Source of the DNA: Prunus persica
Taxonomy: Eukaryota > Streptophyta > Magnoliopsida > Rosales > Rosaceae
DNA length: 64,000 nucleotides
Assembly: GCF_000346465.2 (NCBI RefSeq)
Contig: NC_034012.1
Coordinates: 4,507,655-4,571,654 of the forward strand
Reading direction: 5' to 3'
The notes beneath the pieces are model-generated. The model made no database searches, was not told the DNA's origin, and saw only the letters and a list, made by a program, of their open reading frames with translations. Below are positions 12,281-23,086 of the stretch, in pieces. Position numbers and translations under genes: made by a program. The first letter of the stretch is position 1. The number at the start of each line of letters is the position of its first letter.

Positions 12281-12430
12281 TTTTTTTTTTAATAATATTT
12301 TTTGTTAGTGTATACGATTCTTAAATTCATATGCCATGATGATTAATCTGTACCCATTTAAAAGTTAGATTTTTAGTTATGGTAATCAATCTGTATTCCC
12401 CATTGTTGCCTTAGCAAAAGCAAAAGCAAA

Positions 12431-12492
<62 letters not shown>

Positions 12493-13136
12493 TCATCATT
12501 AACACATTGAATAATCGTGTAGCCTTCAGGTTAGCTAATAGCTTTCCTTTACTATAGAAATTTCACCAACTGATTGGAGTGTTCAAGAGAAATTGTATGC
12601 ACTTTGTAGTATGCGGCTTTCATATCAACATATATGAAATGAACATGTAGATGCTACGTAAAGAAATCTCTTCTGCTGGCACATATACAAAAGAAACAAA
12701 AGGGACTATAAACCTTTACGGAACAGGTGAGGAACAAAAAACTTCCACCCAGGGAAGGAGGAACTTGTGGTTCACTAAGATGAGGATTACCTCGGCTCCA
12801 AGGAAAAAAAAGAATTATGTTGGAAACTATATTTCACAAAAACCGAGCTCACTATGTAACGCTGCCAATATTTGTTGAAAACCTTTCGGCATCTCTCTCT
12901 TCATCAAATTTTATACTTGAATTCTTTGGTGGTTTTGACGAACGTAGTTGCCTGACAACCACTGCAGTATGCCACTCCAGTAACATACTGCTGTGACACA
13001 AAAGATACAGTGACCATCAAGTATGTTAGCAAACAATATCAAATGAATAAATAAAAAAAAACATATATAGTTATAGCAGTTATGCGGCACAAACGAAATC
13101 CTTACAGTCGAAACCTTACCTAGTCAAAAGGGGAGA
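12281..13136. other. Convergent intergenic region AAE14/WAP
   Basis: Holds the AAE14 3' flank, a (GA)n tract and, on the minus strand, the probable WAP 3' UTR (about 12900-13136). A 75-codon plus-strand ORF at 12651-12878 has no recognisable content and is not called. Confidence 0.5.
12434..12489 (+). repeat. (GA)28 microsatellite
   Basis: A perfect GA tract about 150 bp past the AAE14 stop codon, in the 3' UTR or intergenic DNA. Confidence 0.95.
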
Positions 13137-14374
13137 TCAAACTGTTTTAGTTTCTCCCCTTAATTCTCTTCTTACGAGCTTCAAGACCTCAGTTATCTGC
13201 AAAGCACAAGGAAAAGATGAATAAATACATGGATGGTTTTTCTGTACATCAAGCATTCCTCCCACTAGGTTATGAGAGTATCTTATTGACACATCAGACA
13301 CATACCACAATTAATTCCTTCATAGATTGACAAGCCATACAAACTATAATCATATAAAGTGTAAATTAGGTTTGTAATGTATATTGACTTAGTTTTATTA
13401 AGTGTTAATTAGTATTATTTAATGTAATTGGAAATCTAGTAAGTGAAACTAAGATATAATTATATAATCGCATAGTCTATTGTGAATTAAGTGTGTAATT
13501 TATCATAAAGTGGTTATATGAAGTGTTAGTTACTTTTATTTCATGCAAATTTAGATTTTAAAATGCTCTCAAAGATTACAAATCCAATGAACTAAAGATG
13601 CCTTTTCACCCTAGTGTTAAAGCTGCCATCGGTGGCATTTTAATGTCATAGATTTGTCACTTGTGCATGAAATTTACCAGTGCAATTGATGACTAATTGA
13701 TTGAGTGTGCCATTTTTAAAGTTTTTTTTCCCACAATTTTCACGTTTTTAAGTAAAGTTTCATTGATTCCATATAATTTTATTTGTTGTTTTCACAGACA
13801 TCAATATTTTCTTAAATACGGACAACCGATATTTCCACCAAATCAACATTTCATCCTTGCACACAGGTACCCGAAAAATATAAACGAAAAGTATATATAT
13901 GATAAATCACGAATGAACAGAAGCATCTTACTCCAGGATAATGCTGCAATATCGGTGAATAATGATCAAGGGCAATGTATATTTTTTCAACAAGGCTCAA
14001 TAGTGTCTCCACCTCATCCCCCAAAAGATCAACCTGAAATCCAATGAAATATAATCAGTTATATATGCTACAAAATTACAATTTTATTACGGTCTCTGTA
14101 TAAAAATACATGGTATAGGCCATTTTTAATGTTTTATGACCTAGGGAATAAAAACTTTGAAAGCTATCTGTAATAAAAAAATTTATAACTATATACCAAA
14201 AATATATCTAGTTGAACCTTCAAACACATTAACTCCAGGACTTTTTGAAGTAGAAAATATAATTTTCTATGTAGTAAAACCTCATAAAATGTGTACGTGT
14301 GCATATGAATTACATATTTAGTACATAGTCAAGTGATTTGAAGCACATACACAGAGAGAGAGAGAGAGAGAGAG

Positions 14375-14407
<33 letters not shown>

Positions 14408-14578
14408 TATTATATTTGCACGTTCATCGCTTCTTTTTATTCTATTTTTCTTGCATTGGATAGATAGATGCTATTGAGAAAGAGATATAAACATCTTCTG
14501 TAGGACACCGCATTCTTATTGATCAATGCAATGTCTTACTCTACAATTATGAAGGCCAGATTCAGTGTCCCACATAAT

Positions 14579-14609
<31 letters not shown>

Positions 14610-17600
14610 GTATATGTATATGAAAAATAGCCAAGTAAAAGTACACGTATGAAGATAACACTTTACAGTACAAACTAAAGCTTAATACTGTGAAACAGAC
14701 AGGAAATCAGGGCCAGTAATGGAAGATAACTTCCAATTATATTTAAAATACCACCATCATCCAACAAAGCATCTCAAAGTATTTTCTCCCATAAGTATAT
14801 GCAAGCAACAATTCACTTACATGAGTTTCATAGCATGAAAGACAATCTGAGGCTAAACATCAAGTTGAAATATGCATAATACCTATCTGATTTACATACC
14901 TCGGCTTCAGCTTTTTCGAGATCAGAACATTTCCTTTCAAATCTCTGCTTGTATAGCGACCCTCTTCTTACAAGTACATTAGCTTTTTCTTTAAGTGAAT
15001 GCGATTGAGAACTCAAACGCTTCAACCTGGAAACAAAGTCACAGGTACATTAGCTTTTTGCATAGCAAATGCCAGTGGAATCCAGATGTCCTTGATTCTA
15101 AATAAATTTAGCACCAACTAGCTGGATCACTCTAGCTAAAGAATAAATTAAGGAATCATCTAGAAGTAATCACATTAACATTATAAAAGGTGCTCTCTAT
15201 AAGTATCATTCCATTCCAGAAACTGAGAACTTACAAGGCTAACTTTACAGGTTAACTAAGTAAGCAAATTGATCTGATACATATCATTTCTGCTCTCATA
15301 CCCATCTCTTTCTAGGCACTCAAAAAATCAAAATCTTTTCACTGATGTTCATGCATATGCAGATTTTGAAAGTAGACACGTACAAACTATAAGATTAACA
15401 AGGCATTACAGGTCTCAAGAATCATGCAAGAGCGTGGAATCAATTTTATACACAGAATTAGAGCACAAAAGGCATTTAGAGGTAAATCACTTATAGGTAA
15501 CAAAAACTGAGCAAGTACCTTGAACATTTCCCTGAAATATCTTGTGTTACTCTACATTCAAAATCAGTAACCGCTTTCAATAATCCATGGCTATAGACAG
15601 CTATTGATTTCAATTGCTCCTTGAGCTCCCTTTCTTTTGCTTCAAACAAAGATACAGCATTGTGCTTCTCTTGGTTGACATCAAGAAGCATCCTTCTCTC
15701 CTCATAAAGTTTCCCCAACTCTTTCATTGCTAGTTCAAGCTTCTGATCTAACTTGCATATCTCTGCCTTATGTATTTCAATTTGCTCCAATGCCAAAACC
15801 AAATTACGACGTGCAGCATTTGACTCTTCAATACTTTCTGAAATCAATTTCTGTTGCTGAAATGTCTCACCCCTTAAATTTTCAAGCTCTTGAGCAGCTA
15901 ATTCATATCGCTCCTTTTCCTTTTCCAAGGCAGCTGCTGCGTCCTGTGCCAACTGCTCCTTTTCTTCTGCCAGAAAGATTACTTCTTGCTTTAACTTTTC
16001 TTTGTTTGCAACCTCAACTTCTAATTTTTTTCTTTTGTCTAGATTTTCCATCTCAAGCAAAACCCGAAGTTGATTTTCATTGGTATATTTCATGTTCAGG
16101 TTATTGAGTTTCTGCTCGGCATCATTCACGGTTTCTCTGAATACAACTACATATAGTTCTTGTGTGATGATGGACTCCACATTCAAATCTTCAATTTCAC
16201 ATTGGCTAGTAGGTTCACCATTGTGTGCAGCTTCTTTAAATGTACTTTTGTAAATTTCTTGCAGAAGATTATACTCCACTTGTGACTCTTCAGCCATGCA
16301 TTTAATTTGATCCATTATTCCCCTGAGAATAAAAGAAAATGCATCTTCACGAATTAAAGCTTCGATATGTGCATCTTCTATAGCTGCCTTAAGATTTGCG
16401 GTTGTTTTTAACAACTTTGCCTCAGCCAGAGAGTGCTCTGACATTTTCTCTGCAGCTTCAGAAACTTGTTGTGAAAGGAACTTAACTTCTCTCTTCTTAT
16501 CTGTAAGCAAATCTCTGAGCTGGTGATTTTCTGAAAGGAGTGATTCCAGTCTGTCTTTCAAACCGCTAAGACTTTCTTCATTGATACCAAATGTAGCTAT
16601 TTGCTCATTTTCGACAAGAATGTCATCTAATTTAAAAATAACCTCAGATATTCTCCTCCTCAACATGTCAAACTCCTTATTCTTCTTTGATGACAAAGAA
16701 GATCCCCTTTCTTTCAACAATTCCCGCATGCGGCTGAATCGGTGTTCAATCATATCTTGCACTTTAGATTCATGATTTCGCTTCAACTTAGTCATCTCAT
16801 TATTATAATAATTTATCAATTCATCTCTTGACATATGCATAACCCGGGTAGGATCCAAACTTTCTTGCATATTTATTTCTGATTCATCATCCTTCCCATT
16901 TTCATCATGCTTGCCATTTTCTTCCCAAAGATAAGATGATGATGATGTTGATGTTGACAATGATGATGATGATGGAGATGGAGATGGAGATGATGAGTTA
17001 AGATTGTTTAAAAGCTTGCGGTGGGGATGGTCTCCCTTCTTAAAATTACTACTTTCTTCATCAACTTCCAAGGATCCATGAGAAGATAGCTGCCCAATGT
17101 CAGAAACAGAGAGCGATTTAGAAATGGTGTCTAATTCCTGACGTAAGCTTGATATCTCTTTCATCCTTCCATGCCCGTTCACATTTTTATCACCATAAAA
17201 CCGGTCCAAAAAATTTTCTTCAAGACTCCAAATACAATTCGTCATCACAAGTGCTTCAATTTCTGCTTTAAACTCCTGCTCCTGTTGCCACTCACATACT
17301 GATGCCTTTGACAAGCGAACCATTTGTTCCACCTGTTGATAGCTAGTTTCTATTGTACTCTTTAGACAATTGAGCGTCCTATCCACATCAATCCATCTGT
17401 CTGATACTTTATCTTGCAGTATGTCACTCAGACCCGACAACTGAGAACTAGAGCCAATTCTCTTAACTGAGCTACGCCCTCTTATGCTATCAATTTCTCT
17501 CTTCAGCTTCTTGAACTGCTCTTTAGTTGCTCCTCTTAAGCTGCTCAAAGATTCTTCTATTCTATCATGCTCTAAAACAGCTTCAAGAAAGCTAGGATGT

Positions 17601-17971
17601 ATCTTGTCTTTGTTACCTTCTTTGACAAATCTGTTTGACTCTTGGTGCACTGCTAAAGACCCCAACAATTCATTTTCATCAACACCCACATGGTAAACAC
17701 GTAACATTTCTTTCAATTTAGTCACCTGTAGTTCTTTATCAGCAATTTTCTCTGCTGCCTCTTGTGTTACCGCATTCACCATACCCTTGATGACCGAGTC
17801 ACTCACCATCCTCGATATGGTCAACCGGTCATTGATATCTTGCCAATAAGAATCAAAATCCTCAAGTAGGTCAACATCCCGATTATCATTTTCTTTCACA
17901 TCATTGCTAAATTGCATCAACCCTCCGTTGCATGATTGAACGCCATTACTCATGACTTCTAAACTCTCCAT
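13137..17971 (-). CDS. WAP: WPP domain-associated protein (WAP), long coiled coil
   Basis: Four exons on the minus strand: 17971-15519, 15026-14900, 14033-13932 and 13196-13137, giving 913 aa in frame. The N-terminus carries the conserved stretch [20 protein letters not shown], which I recall from tomato WAP and Arabidopsis At2g34730. The rest is heptad-rich coiled coil with many Glu, Lys and Leu, broken by a Ser/Pro-rich segment encoded at about 16936-17000. The C-terminus ends [15 protein letters not shown] plus six residues. The family binds WPP-domain proteins (MAF1, RanGAP targeting partners) at the nuclear envelope and Golgi; it is structural, not enzymatic. A likely 5'UTR intron (donor near 18638, acceptor near 17990) is inferred. 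The largest intron (14034-14899) is full of AT repeats. Confidence 0.88.
13330..13560. repeat. AT-rich, internally repetitive segment in the last WAP intron
   Basis: Related phrases such as ATAAAGTG-TAA, GTGTAAATTAG, AGTGTTAATTAGT and AAGTGTGTAATTTATCATAAAGTGG recur in one stretch, suggesting a decayed transposon or internal duplication. No boundaries or target duplication could be fixed. Confidence 0.35.
14353..14399 (+). repeat. Compound (GA)n(TA)n microsatellite
   Basis: GA repeats passing directly into TA repeats, within a WAP intron. Confidence 0.9.
14578..14622 (+). repeat. Compound (CA)n(TA)n microsatellite
   Basis: CA dinucleotides followed by TA and TATG repeats, in the same WAP intron. 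Confidence 0.9.
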
Positions 17972-17989
17972 AGCCTCTTAGATTCTTCA

Positions 17990-18900
17990 CAGATATTGAA
18001 AGAACATCACCAGCAGGACAGTGCACAGAGTACCCACTAACAATGTATAATCCCCAGAAAGTTAATCACTTAGGCCGTAACAAATACCAACATACCATGC
18101 AAGACTTGTTGAACTGCGAAACTTCAGATGAAAAAAGAAGATATATCAGAAGCATACCCAGTTGAGAATCGATTAAAAAAGTTCTGATAATTTTAGTCTT
18201 GTCAAATCAACTAAATTTCTTGAAAGTGGGAAACAAATTACAAATCAACCTGCTTTGGTGCCAACAAAAATGGAAGAAAACAAAAGATAAAACAGTATCC
18301 AAGTCATTTAAAAACAAAAGACGCGCACACACAGAGTACCTAACTCTAGTCTTTCCAACTTTGTTCATTTCTACTAACACATAAGTTAAGAGAAATAAAA
18401 CGATCTTATCTTTTCACTTTCGTCCATTTTCCCAGCGACCAAACAGAGCCAAGAGACCATACGGAGAGAGAGAGAGAGAGAGAGAGCTAAAACGAGCTCA
18501 AAGACCAAAATGAACTATAAACTTCAGCTTTTTAACTATTCTTTCTTTTCTCAACTTAAGCTTTTACCAAATCATTTCCAGAACAAAAATTAGAAAATAA
18601 AATTTAAACATCTAAAAATGGAAGTACCAAAAAGTTACTTACCAGTGAAGAAGCTGAATCCACTGATAATGCTACGATTGGAAAAAATCAACAGTCAGAA
18701 AGTGTTCGAAAATCCCGAGAAAACTGTGAATTTAGGGAAAGCTGCTTGTCTTCCTGTGAACAGAAACTTTTCTAATTTCCCGTCTGGTTTTAGGGTTTAT
18801 GGAGGGAGAGCTTGGGGTGGATTTGGTGAGCGGGAGAGGGAGGGCATGCATTTGCCCCCGTTATTCGCCGAAATTACGATAATTGACCTTAGTTTGACTT
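17990..18900 (-). promoter_or_regulatory. WAP 5'UTR, inferred leader intron and promoter
   Basis: On the minus strand, CACTG followed by GTAAGTAA near 18638 is a strong splice donor upstream of the ATG. This suggests a leader exon at about 18640-18850 and an intron running to about 17990. The leader region contains AAACCCTAAAA, a telo-box-like motif seen in the 5' regions of growth-related genes. A (GA)11 tract lies at 18464-18486 inside this intron. There is no cDNA support; the model is inferred. Confidence 0.4.
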
Positions 18901-20590
18901 CGGCCTTGAAATTGCTGCGTAAATGTTTGGTGTGACGTGAGCGTATAGTCAATTTGTTCTTATTTGGCATATCAGTATTATTGTCCTCTAAATCTCTTTT
19001 TCTTCTTCTTTGTTGATCTTTTTATAATTCACCTGAAATTTGAACCTCAACGGTTGAAACAATAATTTTTTCCCTACCACATTAATTCACCTGAAATTTT
19101 ATCACTCAAATTTTAGTTAATTCTGACGAGAATTAAGGTGTTTAGTCGGAAACATGTTATGGTGTTTTCGTAAACAAATTTATGAGATAATTTAACTATA
19201 TATATTTAATAAATAAAATACTACCACGTCAATTTGTGTCTAAAAATTACTATAATAAATTGATGTTTTTAGTCTTTTTTTTTTGGTTGAACATAAGTGA
19301 TAGTATATTATTAATAAATAAACAAAAATACAAAATAATTATGTGTTGAATATGAATAAATCTTCTATATTGACTAAACACAACAACATATTAAATTGAT
19401 CATGCACAATTCAAACAATGAATAAATTCCCGATCTGGTCTTAATTTAATTGTGGCATATCAAATCATTGGTAAGACCAAGATTTAATTCAGGCATCTTT
19501 AAAAGTAGTTTGTCCATACAAGCAAATCAAAGTAAGCAATCATGTTAGTCATCATCAATTTTTTTCGTTAAAATGTTTGTTTATGTCGTACTTTGTTACT
19601 TTAGCTTTATTTCTTTAATTTATTGTCTTTGCTCATGTTAATTGATTTTTACCATGCAACGAGTTTGAAATGCATGGCCCACCGATGAGAATTAACTTGA
19701 TAGTTTAATTTAATTGATGTTTACCAGGTGCTATTGGCTACTGTTTTACCCAATTGTTCTCTTAAATTAATGAGTGTGGCTTGAAACTTTTTCTTAAAGG
19801 AGGCCAAGTTTTGGTTACTCGAAAATTTAAACATTACGCGGTTTTACTTTTACTTTATAGATATATAGAAAAACTTTGCCCATTGATTGCTTTAAGTATT
19901 TTCATTTTTCTAAGCACAAGCGATAGTTTAAATTACTTTATATTAATATATTTTACGAAAATAAGAATTCGAACTTGAATATAAATGAGGCATATTCACT
20001 CCCATGACCAACTGGCTGGCATAGCCGATAGCACCTAGATTTTGAACATAGGCCTGCTTGTTATATCATTATATGTGATTCAAGAAATAGCCCTATTGCT
20101 TGAAAATTGGTCATCTTAAATTATAGTCTGCTGTAGTAGGCATCCTCAACTACTCCTGTTTTTAGCTTTCCGGCCAGAGGACCCATGATAATAAAAAAAA
20201 ATAATTTGGGGGTTTCAATGGACCCATAATCATGATGATGCCTAGAACATAGTATTCCTGATGCACACCAGCAGAATGTAAAAGAAGTGGCATGCCATGG
20301 ATTCCATCAGCACCAAAAGTTAATTTACAAATCGCTTTTGACTGGCAATTGAGTGTTGATTGATGCTTGGAATTTGGCAGTTGGCAGAAGCGCTTTTTTC
20401 CCTGGGCTTTTGTATTTGCATGTGAAGAGCTTGAGTTTGTGTCTTCTGCATGAGAAGTGGGCTTGAAATGTTAACTTGGGCTTTGTTGCACAGCATCTGA
20501 TTGATCCATTAAAGAAAGAAATTTTTGTTGTAACAGTTTTGGGATCATTGGGCTTTTGGTGTAACATGGGCTTCTGTAGTAGCAGAAATT

Positions 20591-20680
20591 TTCGATATCG
20601 GATTAGAAGAAATCGAACTTAAAACCTCAGGTGCATGGCTGAATGTTCTTAAACACTTGAGCTACAAGCCCATTACGAAT
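20591..20680 (-). mobile_element. tRNA-derived SINE remnant
   Basis: On the minus strand there is a TTGTAGCTCAAGTG A-box-like start, then TTAAGTTCGATT as a B-box-like block about 45 nt later. The same arrangement, with shared words (GAATGTTCTTAA, GAGCTACAAGC on the plus strand), recurs at 61495-61570. Confidence 0.5.
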
Positions 20681-20704
20681 TCGAGAGCATTCGAGTATTA
20701 TTAA

Positions 20705-20900
20705 TTATTTTTCTTCTGCATTATTGGTTATTTTGATGTGCTATTAATTTATTGTTTGTTAGCTAGTTGGTCTGCCCCTTATTAAGGGATGGGTTGGTTT
20801 TGTTGTTAAGGCTTTGTATTTTTATTTTATTTTTGGCATTTGGCCTTTTGTATCTCTTTTTTGGCTACTCAATAATTTCCATATACCAAAAAAAAAAAAT
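20705..20900 (+). mobile_element. Probable LINE 3'-end fragment with poly-A
   Basis: T-rich, G/T-rich sequence ending in ...TGGCTACTCAATAATTTCCATATACC followed by a run of 12 A. This resembles the 3' UTR and tail of plant L1-type LINEs. No reverse transcriptase coding sequence is present, so any element is a 5'-truncated copy. Confidence 0.35.
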
Positions 20901-22500
20901 TGGAAAGATCAAGAAATTATGAATTTGGACCAAAATCAACAAGAAATCAAAACTATAATCCATGACTAAGATTTGTCAACCACCTCTGCAATAATACTAC
21001 ATCATCAATTTCACCAATTGAAAGACAAAAAAGATCCATGAAATCACCCACCACCATTTAAATTATGATAAAATATTCAAAGGTTGTTGGTGTATCAAAT
21101 CTAAATTATACATTTTTTTGTGGGTCTCTTCTTCTTCTGAAGCTTGGATTGGATTAGATTATTATAACCAAATTTGTTTTCTTGTATTTAGTAAGACTCT
21201 GCACTCCAGACAATGATTGATTGAATGATTTCAATGACAAAGAAAATTTCAGCAAATTAAGCTAGTGATCATCACAAGCATTGAGGTGTAGTGGAATCAT
21301 CAAGTCGGTGGGGGTTGCATTAACATTCTGGTGTGCTTTCTAAGCATTATTGCGAATTATTTTCCATATTTTTCTGCAGAAAAAATAAAATAAAATAAGT
21401 TTTTGAAAGGGTGTTCAAAAACAAAACAAGTAAAATCCTATCTAATAATGTATCCATCAAGGGAACAGATTTTCAAAGACTGCTAAGTTTGGATGCCAAC
21501 TTACACCTAAAAGTCTTTGCCCTTTCAAAGGTCATATGATCTATATTTCCCACTGTTTTTGGCAGCTTTGTTTATCAGTTGATGAGCTGTGAATCAAATT
21601 ATTAGATGCTATGTTTCCTTTTGCATGCGTTTGTAAAGTATGATTTGATTGAATCTTTAAAACAAGAAATCATAAATCAATCCAAATTTCAAACTTCATT
21701 TAAATGAACAGCGAATTACTTACTTTGTAAGATTCGTTATATGACACGTAAAATAATATAGAATTGTGGTATAAAATTACAGTAAGAGTATGTTTATAAG
21801 TCCGTTTTCTTATCGATAACTGAAGACAAAAGATGTTATTTTTTGGGTTAAACAATTTCAGTAAAGAAGACAGGTTGAGATGGTCTCATCGTTTTTATAT
21901 ATAATTCTAAGAACTTGTCCGGCTGCCCCCTTTAAAAAATGAAATTTAGACAAAGCCAGGGCCTGTGCAGATTAACACAACAAATGTAACATGGAAGGTA
22001 CATGGAACCAAGAAGAAAAGCCAGAGACAGAGGAACAGAGAAACATGGCTGAATAAATGGCAAGAAGAAGATTAATTTTCCTGACCAAAATTCACAGGGT
22101 TCCAAGGACTCTCTAAGGGGTACTCTTAAGTACGGATAGTACAAAATAATTGGAAAATCAAGGGGTAATATTGGAATATGTCAAAGAGAATAATTGGACA
22201 AATACAATATAATTATTAGACTGTTTATCATCTCCTCCCAGACATGAGCATGTGACCCACCTCATAAATAATGGAACCCCATCTTCTTCAGCCAACCGCT
22301 GCAATTCTCACACAATATAGATAAATATAAAAATAAAGGTTTTGAAGAAAATAAATAACTTGACCAAAAAAAGAAATGAAATTGCATAAAGAAACTCCAC
22401 CTGTTACAGAAGTTACAATAGAGTTATAATAAAGTACAGAAATTAATGCTGTCACTTGTCAGGTTCTTGGCTCTTGTGGGAAGATACTAGCCAAAGCAAG

Positions 22501-23086
22501 ATGAAATGAACTTTTCCAATCTGTTTCCAACAACAACCCATGTTATGTTCCCTTTCCTTTTTCTTGTTTTTCTTATTCAGAGAGAATCCCATTGCAGAAG
22601 CACAGTCCAAGTTATTTCGCCCCCCCTGTTTTTCTTGATTTTGAGTCTCACTGGTGATGAAATTTGTCATCTTTGCCTCCTTTCGTTGCCCACGTTTGCC
22701 CCATATCTTGAATATCTTTTGTTGTTGATTTGTGAGAGATTAGTGCAAGAGAGAGAGGCAGGTGGTTTTTTCAAAAAACCAGTCTTTCTTCATAGCAGCA
22801 ATGGTGCAAAACAAGGAAACTCAAATGCAATTAGATGAGTGATGAAGATAACTTGATGTTTCTGCTAGAGCGTGAGGGCAAGTTCTTCAAGTTATTGAGA
22901 AACCTACAAACCTGAGTTACTATATGAGTCTTCCTTTTTGTTTTTGCATTTTTTTATGAGTTGGGTTTTTCATGCTTTTAGTATAGATTGTGCTCAAGTG
23001 GATATTTGGTTGTTATTGTTTTTCCATTGGGACCTTTCCTTGGTTCCTGAATAAGCACTAAAAGATAACTCTTTTTGAGATTGGTG
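22501..23086 (+). promoter_or_regulatory. HERK2 5' region
   Basis: Upstream DNA and probable leader of HERK2. The ORF at 22506-22838 lacks any recognisable domain and probably reflects a low stop density in CT-rich leader DNA. No TATA box was fixed with confidence. Confidence 0.3.

Larger units (their letters stand above)
18950..22500. other. Gene-free region with retroelement relics
   Basis: About 3.5 kb of AT-rich DNA without a supported gene. It contains tRNA-like SINE remnants (19965-20035 and 20591-20680), a probable LINE 3' end (20705-20900) and poly-A/T runs. ORFs of up to 80 codons at 20325-20567 and 21932-22144 (minus) look random. The last few hundred bases are probably HERK2 upstream sequence. 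Confidence 0.5.

Noticed and set aside
22506..22838. 110-codon ORF upstream of HERK2
   Set aside because: No known motif, lies in probable leader DNA and is interrupted by low-complexity sequence.
23075..23086. Upstream non-ATG start for HERK2
   Set aside because: The codon at 23075 is TTG; the first ATG, at 23087, starts a clean signal peptide.
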